Assembly: GCA_963082975.1 (NCBI GenBank)
Contig: OY720348.1
Coordinates: forward strand, 61,901,719 to 61,965,718
Length of the DNA: 64,000 bases
Source: Labia minor
Taxonomy: Eukaryota > Arthropoda > Insecta > Dermaptera > Spongiphoridae
Direction of reading: 5' to 3'
Below, piece after piece: positions 1 to 12,480 of the stretch (positions within the stretch are counted from its first letter, which is position 1; every line of letters begins with the position of its first letter). Under the pieces are notes generated by a model, which was not told the DNA's origin, searched no databases, and worked only from the letters and a program-made list of their open reading frames with translations. The position numbers were made by a program, and so were the translations under genes.

Positions 1-207
1 CTAGTATCGTAACTAAACTATTTTTAGTTAATTAGCACCCCTGTACACACCTTACCAATTAGCGGTTTAATAAAAGAAGTCTGACATGCCCTGAGACCTA
101 CTGAATATGCATAAAAAATTTCATAAGATTCAGTCCAGCCGTTTCGGAGTATCATTTCAAAGTTTTGTGACACGAGAATTTTATATATAAGATATATATA
201 TATATAG
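1..207 (+). mobile_element. 3' end of an RTE-type LINE, truncated by window edge
   Basis: The stretch reads like the 3' tail common to RTE-class non-LTR elements: an AAATTTCATAAGATTCAGTC-type segment, then the CAGCCGTTTCGGAG motif, then an ATATATAAGAT junction running into a (TA)n tail at about 191-206. No coding part is visible because the window starts here. The assignment rests on remembered tail motifs and not on protein homology; a SINE that borrowed an RTE tail would look the same. Confidence 0.5.
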
Positions 208-1320
208 GTAGAGTCTATTTAAAAACATTAAATCATCCTAGTGCTGACCATACTTATGGAAGGTCGTGTGTGCTGCTCTCTAACCTGTGTTATGAACTTT
301 TATTCTAATTCTAACTTAAATCATTCAATTTATTGTATTTTGTTTATTCTTTTTATATATTATTGACAAATATTAAATATAAAAATAATTAATTAATATC
401 TTTCTTTTTTCATAACTAACAATTATTTAATGTATATTAAATATATATAAATAATCAAATTAATTTATTTTTCCATTGGTAAGAAGACAAACGAATGAGT
501 TGGGGGAGGGGGTCTAGACCTGGATTGTAATATTTCTCAAATTTTCTCTGAAATTCTCAAACCCCTAAATAATTGCCAAATTTGTCGAATCAGTAGAAAA
601 AACTAGTGACTGTTATTCATGTGGGGACCTCAAAAAATTGTTCAGATATTAACTTAATGGAAAATAAATTAAAAGATTTAAGAAAAATGGAAAATTTAAA
701 TAAATCAGAAATTTTAATGAACTTGACATGACCCCACCACTCGCACTGAAATCAACAAAAAAAAATCAAATGAATATTTATTTAAATTATTATTATTATT
801 ATTAATTTTTATATATTTGTTATCTATTTTTAAATTTCTATTAATGTATATATAAATATAATTTATTTCTTCTTTTATTTATATAAATTTATTTAATCTA
901 TTTAAAGAAAAGAGAAAATAAAATAAATAAATAATAATCAATGGATAGTAAAATAGTAATAGTGATAGTAGTAGTAATGATTATTCAGTGGAATATATAA
1001 ATGATCTATTTAATAAATTAGAAGAATTGAAATTATTAAAAATTTAAGAAAATGAAAGTTACAAATTAATTAATTAATATACATATATATTCATTCACTC
1101 CATATCTTAAATTAATCTCCATGTCTAAAATAAAAAGTGAAGAAACATTAAATCGTATTTCTACTAAATTTTTTAATAAATATTTGTTCTGGTAATTTCA
1201 TTTCACTTTAATATTTATTTAAATGATAAATTTTAGAATAAATGAAATTCTATACATTATTTAGGTATATTTTTCTAATATTTTTTTTAAAATTTCTATA
1301 AATTAATAATAATTTTATAT
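208..1320. other. AT-rich non-coding stretch
   Basis: Very AT-rich sequence with short TTA and TAA runs and many stops in all frames. I see no exon, RNA or repeat boundary. A short GC-richer patch follows at about 1321-1380. Confidence 0.6.
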
Positions 1321-1614
1321 TCTCTATCGGCGGATGCACGGGATCTGACCAAGCATCGATCGGTTGCAGAGCGTAGTTTTACATCCATCTTTCTCGTTAT
1401 AATAGAGTATCAATTGGTTTAAAAAATAATATTAATATGTTTCTATACAATAACAAAAAAATCTTGGTTTATTCTTTCCAATCGATTTTATGGTCTGTAT
1501 TTGTGCTCATAATAAATATTGAGTCTAAGTATAAATGGATGTTAAGGGAAATAATTATATTATCTTACATCTTAAATAATGAATTACAATATTTAAATTT
1601 AAATAAAATCCATC

Positions 1615-1615
<1 letters not shown>

Positions 1616-1666
<51 letters not shown>
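1616..1666. repeat. (TA)n microsatellite at the tail of a family A copy
   Basis: About 50 bp of pure TA directly abut the conserved terminus of the minus-strand family A copy that begins at 1666. Read on the minus strand, the element ends in this tract, like a 3' tail. Confidence 0.9.
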
Positions 1667-1668
<2 letters not shown>

Positions 1669-2132
1669 TATCTTATTATACTAGCAAAAATTGTATATAT
1701 GTATATAAATATATTTTTAAATAAATAAATATATTTATTTGAAATTCACACAATAGATAATTTTTATAAAGAAAACTTGATCTCTATTGGTTTGAGCTTC
1801 GGGAAAAATCATCTTTATTAGTTTTTTCTTAATTTAAAATAGTAAATTTAAATGACGTCAGCAACTACGTCAGCCCCTCCAGACAGCGGCTCCTTAAATA
1901 CAAAATATTATAAATAAAATAAAATTAAAAATATTTATGTTATATCCACAGGCCATACTTTTCTGTCTTTCAAAGCAATAATACGTACGTTTAAGGGCTG
2001 TATGTTTTTAATTTATGTTCTTTTAAATGATTTGAAATTGTTTAATAAATTTTGTCGTTTATTTACTTTAAATAATAATCTTAATCTTAAATATTCATAG
2101 TTCATAAGAATATTTTTTTTAAAGTACCAGCT
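1666..2132 (-). repeat. Family A interspersed repeat, nearly full length
   Basis: Shares with eight other copies the terminal string CTAGTATAATAAGATAAGAT (seen here as its complement), a central GACGTCA..CAGACAGCGGCTCC block and a TATCCACAGGCCATACTTTT block. On the minus strand it ends in (TA)n. The opposite end is diverged before the ACCTGGTTCACCGAGCCGCC head. It has no ORF. The asymmetric ends and simple-repeat tail suggest a non-autonomous retroposon, but a DNA element is not excluded. Confidence 0.75.
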
Positions 2133-2640
2133 ACTATATATATATAATATGATAAACAATATTAATTAAGTCAAAAATTGAAATATCATTGTTTAGATTA
2201 AGATAAACATTCATTCATATTGGATGCATTTTTCATGTTTTTATTAATATTTCATGTTATTTTATTACAATAAATGATTTTTGTTGAGCCAGATGGTAGG
2301 GAAAACTAAAAATAAAATCACTTAAAAAAACGATGAGAATGAACATAGCAACAATCTAAATTCTATTTAAATTATGATAATATTAACCTGTTAAATATTA
2401 ATATAAATTAAATAAATGTTAATATGGTTTGTGCATTCCTTTTAGTATTAGATCCTGAATGTGCATAAATTATGCCAATCGATGGCCTAAGGCCATTGAC
2501 ATTTCCCTGACTTCACGAAATTTAATGGATACGTTCAGATCAGCTAGCGATTGTATTATATACATATTTATTATTATTTATAATAATTATTGTTAGTAAA
2601 AATAATTTACAGAAATCGATCAATTACATTTTATGAAACT
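2133..2640. other. Non-coding, one small palindrome
   Basis: AT-rich spacer between two family A copies. The only compact GC-richer part is about 2450-2550, which holds the perfect palindrome ATGGCCTAAGGCCAT minus its centre base. There is no coding signal. Confidence 0.5.
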
Positions 2641-2933
2641 ATAATAAAATAAATGTTTTTAATTTTATTTTATTCATAATATTTTGTATTTAGGGAACCG
2701 CTGCCTGGAGGGGCTGATGTAGTTTCTGATGTCATTTAAATTTACTCATTTAAATTAAGAAAAAATTAACAAAGATGATTTTTCCCGAAGCAGAAACCAA
2801 TACAGATCGTTTTTTCTTTATAAAAATTATCTATGGTGTGAATTTCAAAAAAATCCTTAAAGAGATTTAATATCTCAAAATATACAAATATATATATATA
2901 TATACAATTTTTGCTAGTATAATAAGACAAGAT
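2641..2933 (+). repeat. Family A repeat, 5'-truncated, next to the exon
   Basis: Tail half of family A: the poly-T/A block, the GCTGCCTGGAGGGGCTGATG block, a TTTTTCTTTATAAAAATTATC block, and the conserved tail TTTTTGCTAGTATAATAAGA. The ACCTGGTTCACCGAGCCGCC head is missing. The copy ends only about 140 bp upstream of the kinase exon's splice acceptor, inside the intron. Confidence 0.8.
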
Positions 2934-3038
2934 TAAATTATTATTTAAAAAAAAAATTGAAATCTTGAAAATATTATAATATTGATCAAATGGAGAGATC
3001 AAACTTCACGATTTAATAAATTATAATTTAAAAATTAA

Positions 3039-3711
<673 letters not shown>

Positions 3712-4160
3712 ACTAGACGAACCCGTTGCAAACGGTGTTGGCAATTTAAGTTTAAACTGAATTTGTAACTAACTTCATAATGTCACAGACATCACATACT
3801 TACATACGACGGAAATTATGTTAAAAATAACCGTTCCAGCGTTATTCTAACAAATATCGGCGGCATAAAACTCTTCTTAGAGGGACAGGCGGCTTCTAGC
3901 CGAACGAGATTGATTAATAATAATAATTTTGTTTTAAATACTAACAAAACAACACAATGTTTAAATAAAAATTATTAACTTAATTCAAATCGTCGTAATA
4001 TTTTTTTTTTATTTGATACTTATTTAATTTAACAAAACAAAATTAAAAAAAAATGAAGTTAGTTACAAATTAAATTAATTTTGACAATTTGTTTGTAACT
4101 AACTTCATAATGTGTCAGACATCACATACATACATACATACGACGGAAATTATTATTATT
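3712..4160. repeat. Degenerate repeat cluster with inverted and direct 20-60 bp copies
   Basis: Opens with TATACTAGACGAACCCGTTG and a GCAAACGGTGTTGGCAA motif, close to a module widespread in arthropod repeats (recalled, not searched). The string TTTGTAACTAACTTCATAAT occurs at about 3764 and again at about 4091, each followed by CAGACATCACATAC and ACGACGGAAATTAT. An inverted copy (ATGAAGTTAGTTACAAATT) sits at about 4053-4071. This suggests a small TIR element (about 3763-4072) beside a direct duplication. Confidence 0.5.
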
Positions 4161-4273
4161 GATTATATATATTTTTAATATTGAAAATAGATTATTATTG
4201 TGTGATTTTTATAAACTTTCAATTTTTTTAAATCATAAATACATAAATGATATTATTTATATTATTTATGGTA

Positions 4274-4276
<3 letters not shown>

Positions 4277-4356
<80 letters not shown>
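4277..4356. repeat. (CT)40 microsatellite
   Basis: An uninterrupted 80-bp TC/CT tract. It creates a spurious Ser-Leu open frame on the plus strand, which is not a gene. It is by far the longest CT run in the window; shorter ones lie near 20430, 24583 and 35481, with (GA)n near 28333. Confidence 0.97.
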
Positions 4357-4362
<6 letters not shown>

Positions 4363-5215
4363 TAATTTTTATTTTCATATTTACTTAGAATTTTTACTTA
4401 TCAAAATTTTATTGTATTTTTGAAAAATAAGTAAAAGTAAGATTTTCTATTAAAGTTTAATCCCTATGTCGATGGCTCTATCAAACTCAATATTTCTTCA
4501 TAAAACAATCTTAATTTATTCAATTACCTCCTTTAAATTATAAAATTCCAATATATAAAAATACCAAAATTGACATTATAATTAAAATTCTCTCTAATTA
4601 AATTAAAAAATGATCTATTGATCATAAAGATAATTTTAAATTCCTTCGTTATTATCTTAATCTAATTAAATGATATATTATTCTTTATATTTTTAATAGT
4701 AATATTAAAAATAATAATTTAACTCAATTTTTATTAAATGAGTTAAAAATATCAAAGGAAGAATTTTTTCTTTTTCAATGAGATATTTTTTAGCCCCAAA
4801 ATCTTTAAAATGTTCGAATGGAATGTCGCCACTCGCCCCACACAGCGAGCAACCCATTAAATTTAATATAATTATAATTATTTGATCATCAAAAATTCTT
4901 TAAAAACCATACTCTTAATATTTAAAGTACGCATAAATGTTCTTTCATCATCCAATTTAATACTGAATTTAACGAAATTAAAAACGAACTAAATATTATT
5001 GTTACAATGAAAATGAACTTTCTCATCATTCTCCTTCTATGGATCAATATCTATTAAGTTTGATAATGAAAATAGGTATCAATTTTAAGCTAATGAATTT
5101 CAAATTTTAATAACAATTTGGGATTTAAATTGAATTATAGATGTAATTTGGAAACTACCTTCATCGTTATCTGATGAGTTGAAAAAACGAGGACCTCCCT
5201 TTTCAAATGTCCTAA
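4357..5215. other. AT-rich non-coding stretch
   Basis: No exon, RNA gene or repeat edge recognised. A small GC-richer patch (GAATGTCGCCACTCGCCCC) lies near 4820. Confidence 0.6.
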
Positions 5216-5547
5216 TCTTATTTTATTATATTATCAAAAATTGTGTATATATATAAATATATTTTTAAATAAATAAATATATTTTTTTGAAATTGACATC
5301 ATAGATAATTTTTATAAAAAAATCGATCTGTATTGGTTTGAGCCTCGGGAAAAATAATCTTTGTTAGTTTTTTCTTAATTTAAAATAGTAAATTTAAATG
5401 ACGTCAGCAACTACGTCAGCCCCTCTAGACAGAGCTTCCTTAAATACAAAATATTATAAATAAAATAAAATTAAAAATATTTATGTTATATCCACAGGCC
5501 ATACTTTTCTGTCTTTAAGTGCAATAATACGTACGTTTAAGTGCTTT
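5216..5547 (-). repeat. Family A repeat, head-truncated
   Basis: Minus-strand copy with the conserved tail (slightly diverged), the GACGTCAGCAACTACGTCAG block and the TATCCACAGGCCATACTTTT block. It breaks off shortly after ACGTACGTTTAAG, so the head half is missing. It is very close to the 1666-2132 copy over the shared region. Confidence 0.75.
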
Positions 5548-6732
5548 ATCAGCCAAACCCGATAATAAAAAATAATTTTTTTAATGAATGAAATGATTAA
5601 GATGACGATGAAATCGATTATTCGATAGGTAATTTATTATAAAATTATCTTTGCAAAATTTATAATTAATTAAATAAAATTTATTTAGTTTATTAGGTGA
5701 ATTAATAACAAATTGGGGCCCTATCAAGATTTATCAAAAATTCATTTTTAATTAGTATGAACAATCTGTTTAGTATTAGTATGAAAATTATTTTAAAAAT
5801 AGGAAATTAACTTTTATGTTAAAGAAATAAAGAATTATATGGATGGTCACTAGCGGGACTGATGTGTTAGTACTGGGAAATGAACAAACAAACTCATGTA
5901 CATACAAGGGAATGGATGAAAAAACAAACAAACAAATAAATAATAAATAATAATAGGACTGGAAAACATGGACAAAAGTTCGAGGAAAAAAATTCTGGTC
6001 ATTATCATTGAATTTTATTAAAGGACGGGACAATCGGTAAAATAATCTATAAATATTTTATGCAAACGATTTGTAATTAAAAGGATAATATAAAACTTTC
6101 GAAGGGAGAAGAGAATAAAAAAAAATATAAATGAACAAAGAAACAAATAAAATGAAATAAATAAATAAATCAAATAAATTATTTCTTTTCTTTTTTTTAA
6201 ATTATCAATTTTATTTAAATATTCACAATCTTATCATATTTTAACAAACCCTTGACAAGTTTTGAGGTAACCTTGAGAAGTTACTTTTATTTTTTTTTAA
6301 TGTTTGTACTATACAAGTTTCTTTCACTAGTTTAGATATTTTATAGATTATTCATTTCTGTTTTTTTTTGGTTTTTTTTTCAAATATTTATTAATCCTAT
6401 CAGATATCCAATTTGAAAATATTTTTATTTTCAGCCTTTTTTGTATTATATTTTTATTTTTAACTTAACCATTATGAGATTTTATTATTATTTTGTTCTC
6501 TCCACTTTCTTCTTCAATTTATTTTGAAATAATAATAATGGCTTTGTTTAATTAAACGAATTTCTTCTAACTCGATCTTAGATTATAAATATTCATTTGT
6601 CCGTTCTCTCAAATTGAATTAAAAGTTTAAAATTCATTGCACAAATTTGTATTCGAAAGTTTCTTCAAATTCATTAGAATGGACACAATGTTGAAATTTA
6701 ATTAATTTCTGTTTCTATTGATTAAAATTAAA
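5548..6732. other. AT-rich non-coding stretch
   Basis: Nothing recognisable. The short open frame on the minus strand around 5788-6033 is low-complexity and shows no family resemblance. Confidence 0.6.
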
Positions 6733-8092
6733 TATAGGGTGACCCAGCCAGTAGTTGAACCCCTTCCAGTAGTTGAACAAATTACCAAAAATCCGCCAAA
6801 ATCTCAAGAGGAAACATGCTTGGAACGTGAAATTTTATTTTATTTTTAAGTTAGTATGTTGTCACAACTGAAACACCTATCGTCTGCTGCACGTGACTTA
6901 AGTACTCAGAGATATTATTTTTTTTCTCAAATGAAATGCTTGTTTTTGCATTCACGACTAGTCTACTGAAAATACGGTAAGTAAAAGTAATCCACGTGCA
7001 TCCTAGTCATTTTTAGAGATATTTTTACCGAATTGGTCTTAAATTAAAGCTAAAGGACTACATTTTGAAGTATGATATTAAGGTATAGATATTTTTTATT
7101 TTTTAGAGCTCTAAACTGACTGTTCAACTAATGGCACTGTTAAAATGCACAAATTCCAGTAATTGAACAGTGGTGAACGGTGCCCGCCATCAAAGATCAC
7201 CAGACTGTGAATGTTCAATCCCTTTTATACATTGAATCCCTCTCCCCCAAGGGTAGGTCTGAAGAATTTAGAAAAGTGCAGGGGAAGAGTGGGAGGGTAA
7301 TATTGAGGCCCGTAAACTGTTTCAGTTTTGGAAAAGGCTTCGGATCAAATGTCTTAATGAAACTCAGACAAATGGCCTTTTGTCTGAGTGTATTGAAAAA
7401 GAGCCCGAAATTAATCATAATTTTGATGCCTCACCTTCAGCATTGAATGTTAGTGCAATCCAAGCAACACTTTCAAGACAAACGGACTCGCCTAAAGTAA
7501 AGTAAAGTAAAACCAGGAATCTGTATGCAGTAACGGGACTCGACTCCCAAAGCAATTTCGTATCAAAAGTTTAAAAAATTTTAGAAATATATTTAATTTT
7601 GTATCTTATGTGTATATTGCCGATTGGTGTTTGTTTGAAATAAATAAATAAATAAATATATGTATTATTGTTATTATTATTATTATAATTTAAACATTGA
7701 GCAATGTTTGGAATGTGAATCAGCCGTGTATTGTGTTATGAGTGCTCAAGCTATAGGCCTAGATATTTGTTAAGTCGTTTTGGATGTGTACCTAAACTTA
7801 AAATAAAAAAAAACTATGAAATAACGGGTGTTCAATTACTGGAATATCGAGCGTTCAAAAACTGGACATGTATGTTCAACCACTGGGATAAAATCATAAA
7901 AAATGTTGTGAATTTTTTTTTTGCTTTTTATTTTTCAGTTAAGCACTGTTTAATATTTATTTTAATAACTACAATAATAAAGCTTTGTTAAAAATCCATT
8001 AGCTTAGTTTTACGGCTAACAGTATAGAACTTACAACAGGATCCGTGGTAAACTGGCTTTATTTGTTCAACTACTGGCTGGGTCACCCTATA
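6733..8092. mobile_element. 1.36-kb TIR transposon, Tc1/mariner/pogo-like, with repeated 13-mer
   Basis: The outer 28 bp (6733-6760 and 8065-8092) are perfect inverted repeats starting TATAGGGTGACCCAGCCAGT, so a TA target duplication is likely. The 13-mer CCAGTAGTTGAAC ends each TIR and recurs, exactly or with one or two mismatches, at 6766-6778 (+), 7122-7134 (-), 7156-7168 (+), 7830-7842 (-), 7853-7865 (-) and 7874-7886 (-). Both ends therefore carry a cluster, as expected for subterminal transposase-binding sites. The middle keeps a short coding-like remnant (see 7278-7505). No DDE catalytic domain can be read, so the copy looks non-autonomous. Confidence 0.85.
7278..7505 (+). pseudogene. 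Coding-like remnant inside the 6.7-8.1 kb transposon
   Basis: An open frame of 75 codons without an ATG reads like real protein: charged, with EARKLFQFWKRLRIKCLNET and NHNFDASPSALNVSAIQATL, ending in TAA. Two other frames in the same interval are also open but look like shadows (one has an ATG at 7180). It may be the C-terminal tail of the element's own transposase. I recognise no domain, so the function is inferred only from location. Confidence 0.4.
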
Positions 8093-8710
8093 TTTATATA
8101 TATAAAAAAACATGCGAATTTGAGATTCGAAATGAATATTAATTGATTGAAGTGAGTTTATACGATGGATTTAAAAAAATATTGAATGACAAACAAAAAA
8201 AACTTGAAAGCATGGGTTCGTGGCTCTTATATTCCAACATAGCAAACTACACAATAAAGTGCAAACTATAATAATAATAGGAGAATTCAATCGGATTATA
8301 TTAACATTTATATTCAGTTACTTTACAAATCACAAAGTTAGAATTGATATAACAGAATTACTAAGGGTACTAAGGGCAATTAGATTCATATCCGTACAAT
8401 GAATTGAATTCATTTATAATTAATCCAAAATATTTGCTAAATAGAGTCCCTATAATTGTGCTTAACATGTAATACATTCATTATCTACTTTAGAAATTTC
8501 TAATAGTAAATAATTATAGCTATCAAATGAAAGAGAAATAGCTTAAATGAAGCGATCTTAAATTTTTAGTCAGAGATGTATTTCTTTTTATCTATTTATC
8601 ATTAAATAATTGCAGTGACAACTTTGATTTTGAAAAATGTATAAAATCTTATTTATCCTACAATAATTAATTTATAAATTTACATATAACATAATACATA
8701 CTTCGTAAAA
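8093..8710. other. AT-rich non-coding stretch
   Basis: No repeat edge or coding signal that I can defend. Confidence 0.6.
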
Positions 8711-9002
8711 TGTTATTAAAATAAATATTTTTTTAATTTTATTTAATTTATAATATTTTGTATTTAAGCTGTCTGGCGTTATTCAATGCAATTTTTTATT
8801 ACTAAAATTCCTACTTTACATGAAGAAAAAACCAACAAAGATGATTTTTCCCTTTGCTGAAACTAATTCAGATTGATTTTTCTTTATAAATATTATCTAT
8901 GATGTAAATTTCAAAAAATTCTTACAATTAGAGCAGTTTAATATATAAAAAATACAAATATATATATATATACAATTTTTGCTAGTACAATAAGATAAGA
9001 TA
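8711..9002 (+). repeat. Family A repeat, 5'-truncated
   Basis: Tail half of family A, ending TTTTTGCTAGTACAATAAGA then TAAGATAT. The central GACGTCA block is replaced by a diverged TGTCTGGCGTTATTC variant, which is shared in part with the 33604 copy and marks a subfamily. The head is missing. Confidence 0.75.
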
Positions 9003-10128
9003 TGAGAATTAAAAAATGAGAGAGGGGCATTACGAGAAATGAAAAAATGCATGATGAAATATCTTATTTCCAAAAAAAATATGATAGCTAATGACCCAGA
9101 GGGACACAAGATTGGTGTTTGCATTCACTGTATTTCAAACATAACATAACGTAAATATAAGAATAATCAACATATTATTTGAAATTTTTTTAGTTAACAT
9201 TCACATTGGATGATGATCATAGAAAAGAATTATATAAGTCGATTTTCCCACTTCTTTCACAGTGATATGGATTTTTTCAATCGATAAAAAGGACATATTT
9301 TATAGTTTAGGTAAATTGACTTATCTATTTCATCCTTAGTTCCATCCATCTACTTTTGAAATAGGAAATATATTCGCATCTTTACACTATAAGAAATTTT
9401 AACAAAAAATCAAATTGTACAACTCTTTTCTCTTAATCAATCATTTAAGTAGTTTATATTAACAAATTAATTATTATTTCTAAATTTTAGGAATTAAAAA
9501 TAAGTGAACAAAAAAAAAAATGACAATTACATTTTAAAATTTGATAATTTCAATATTGATTATTTTAATTATCTTGTTTTTAATTATTTTTAAAGTGTTT
9601 CCATTAATATGGTTGTGGGACATTTTAATTCATTCTTTGATAGATAGATGGCATCATCAGTCATCAGAAAAATAAATAAATAAAGAAAATTAAAAAAAAA
9701 AAAAAAAAATTAAAAAATTGAATATTAAAAATAAAAAAAAATAAATAAATAAGTTGAAGTAAATATAATGTGAGTAATACGTATGTGAACCTTGGATACT
9801 TTATTAAATTTGAAAACAGATACTATTAAAGGGATCAAGAAAATAAAAAACATAAATCTCTTAAAGAATTTTTGATATACAATGACAATGATATTTATTG
9901 AATTTTTTATTATTATTATAACAAACATCCACTTCAAGCAACCCTTGAGGAAACCCCAATGGATTTACCTGTTGGCGTTTTCGAATAACATTATAAACTT
10001 CTTTTAGTAGATATCAATAAAAACTTCAAACAAACTATAAATAATTTACTAGACACTAAAAAAGATTTTCAAAAAGATAAAATGGTTGAATAATTTAATT
10101 GAAAATACTTTTAATTCTGTATAAATTG

Positions 10129-10132
<4 letters not shown>
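9003..10132. other. AT-rich non-coding stretch
   Basis: Only poly-A runs and short low-complexity frames. A GATAGATAGATGG near 9640 resembles the GATA tail of the LINE family but no LINE coding part precedes it. Confidence 0.55.

Positions 10133-10179
<47 letters not shown>
10133..10179. repeat. (AT)n microsatellite
   Basis: A pure AT dinucleotide tract of about 47 bp, not attached to any repeat copy I can identify. Confidence 0.95.
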
Positions 10180-10182
<3 letters not shown>

Positions 10183-11133
10183 TTAGGTCATTTAAAACGG
10201 ATATGGAGATAAGTTGCCTAGCAACATAATTAGAATTGTAGAGTAATTGTATTTTTCTTTCTAAAGTCTTCTTTCAACAACAAATAACAAAAATAACATC
10301 ATATAAACCGCCTACTTTTAATCTACTTCCTTTATAATTATTATAAGAAGTTCTTACAACTCATTTTAAGGTAAACTTTTTATAATAATGAACATAATAT
10401 CTGGAAAGTAAACTGGGACTCTTTCAACTCGATTCTTTTAAATTAGACCGAATATTTCTTTTTTTAATTTTGTTTTTACTAAACTATTAAAACTTGGTAT
10501 TAATTTTTTACTAAATTTTTTTCAACTAAATTTACTTTTATTATAAATTTTAAGATTTTCAATGTTTGAAATAATCCTTTTTGCTGATTATGAGAGGTTT
10601 CAACTTGTCAACGTCATAAACAAAATAAACAGAAAAAAAAATAATAAATAAATTAAATTAAATAAAACTCTGTCCATTTAAAGTAAAAACAGCGCTACTC
10701 CCTCTTTAACTAATGAAGGAAGAGTGAGTGACTAGAAGGATGTGGCAAAGGGAGGAGGTGTTTTACTTAAAGCTCGAGATTTTTAATCCATTTTCTTGAA
10801 AACTCTTCGAAACAAAAACAACTTTATTAACAAAATGGATTTCATTTTATTCTCCACATCCGTTATACAAGTTTGAGACACATTGGTACAACCATGAAAA
10901 GGGATTATATGATAAAACGTAACATTGGTCGATTCTAAATTTTATTAAATTTTTTTAAAATCGCTATCATTTAATTCTAGCTTAATATAATATTTGTTAT
11001 ATACACTATTTATCCTTTTTTAGAAAATAATTGAAATTTAATAATTTCTTTTCTTCATTGAAAATTTCTTCTCAAATTTCATAGAATCAAACAAGAGATT
11101 CAAATTTTACTCTCTTGATTTATTAATACTTAA
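10180..11133. other. AT-rich non-coding stretch
   Basis: No coding or repeat signal. A less AT-rich patch at about 10680-10765 has no reading frame of interest. Confidence 0.6.
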
Positions 11134-11135
11134 TA

Positions 11136-11390
11136 CAGTGAATGCTCTATATAAACAACTCATTTGAACCAATTTCAATAAAAAAGTTTCTTATTGGGAA
11201 AAGTTGCTTATAGGGAAAAAAGGAGTATAAAAATGGAAAATAATACTAACTAAACTGTGTCAGAATAAATATAAATAACTATTCTAATTAACAGAAATTA
11301 ACTTCAATACTGGTAGCAGGAAACACAAAAAATAAGTTGCTTATACAGAACAGTTGAACTAAAAAAGTTGCTTATTTAGAGCGTTCACTG
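11136..11390. mobile_element. 255-bp pogo/Tigger-like MITE
   Basis: Bounded by TA on both sides. The ends CAGTGAATGCTCTATATAAA and, in complement, CAGTGAACGCTCTAAATAAG match over about 22 of 25 bp. The CAGTG start and TA target fit pogo/Tigger-type elements. AGTTGCTTAT recurs near 11203, 11334 and 11367, giving subterminal repeats. There is no ORF. Confidence 0.8.
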
Positions 11391-12330
11391 TATGTACATA
11401 ATTATTTCTCCAACTCTTCCTTTTTCATGTCACCTCAATCTAATCCCGCCCCTCTTTCAAATTCCTTATCATATCGGATTAATTATTGTTCAGATACATC
11501 TGAACACCTTTGTAAAGAAATTTTTTTCTTTAAACTTTTATCTCTTTCATTTATGCCAAATTCTTTATCCATTTATTTTAAAGATCATCATTAAACAAAT
11601 ACGAGCTTTCATTAACTGAAATCCATTTTTAACTATTATTATCAGTACAGTATTTGTTTGATTGAATCTTGGTAAATTAATCAATATTTTGTTATTATAA
11701 CATACTTCATTGTTATATTTACTTATTTTCTGTTTCAATATTTTATTACTACTAAAAATACAATTTTTATTATTAAAAAAAATATTTTATATATTTTATA
11801 TTTACTTTTTTATATGCATAAGTTTGCATTTCATCACTTAATATTAATGTAGTATGGGATTTGTAACGATATTTTGAAATTAGAATTTATGTTGGCGGAG
11901 TGGCTCTCCTCTTTACTTATCACAGTTTATAGTGAGATTATTAGTAATCATTTTATTCTTTACTTTATAATTTCCGTCATTCAATAGAGATTAGATCAAT
12001 TATCATTAAATAGTTAGACCTAATTTAAACAAAATATTTTATAGTTGATTATTTGATCAAATTTGCAAATTAATATATCTTCGTATATCTATATATAGGC
12101 ATTGTTTTTATACATTATTGATTTAGATATTACTACAGTTTTTCTTGTTATATGTTTATAATATAATTTATATTTATCTATTGATATAGTAAGCTATTAA
12201 GATTTTAAATTATTATTTTTAAATCATACTATACAAGTATAAAAAAATTATAAATTTTATGTTAGTGTTCTAAATGTTATCGGAACACGTTCAAATGGTT
12301 GGACAGATATATTGTTCTTAATGTACTAAC
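11391..12330. other. AT-rich non-coding stretch
   Basis: A 75-codon open frame at 11392-11619 is hydrophobic low-complexity sequence with no family resemblance, and I do not call it a gene. Nothing else is seen. Confidence 0.6.
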
Positions 12331-12480
12331 AGTGTCCGCTCTAGCATTTACGGCGCCCCGGGCAAATGAATAAATTGCCGCCTCTATATTCGTAAAATTT
12401 ATTACATTCATAAACAAAATGCCGCCCTTCAGATTTTCCGCCCCGGACAAATGCCCGTTTTGCCGTCTTCTAGAGGTTCT
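12331..12480. mobile_element. Degenerate GC-rich MITE, possibly hAT
   Basis: A GC-rich island with inverted similarity: CCGCTCTAGCATTTACGGCG and GCCCCGGGCAAATG on the left, and GCCCCGGACAAATGCCCG, TTTTGCCGTC and TTCTAGAGG on the right. The pattern recalls small hAT-derived elements with a 'ggctctag..gccctaggcaa' end. The target duplication is not resolvable. Confidence 0.4.

Noticed and set aside
1437..1724. 95-codon open frame
   Set aside because: Mostly Ile-Tyr from a TA microsatellite and the end of a family A copy.
4159..4365. 68-codon frame with Ser-Leu repeats
   Set aside because: Produced by the (CT)40 tract.
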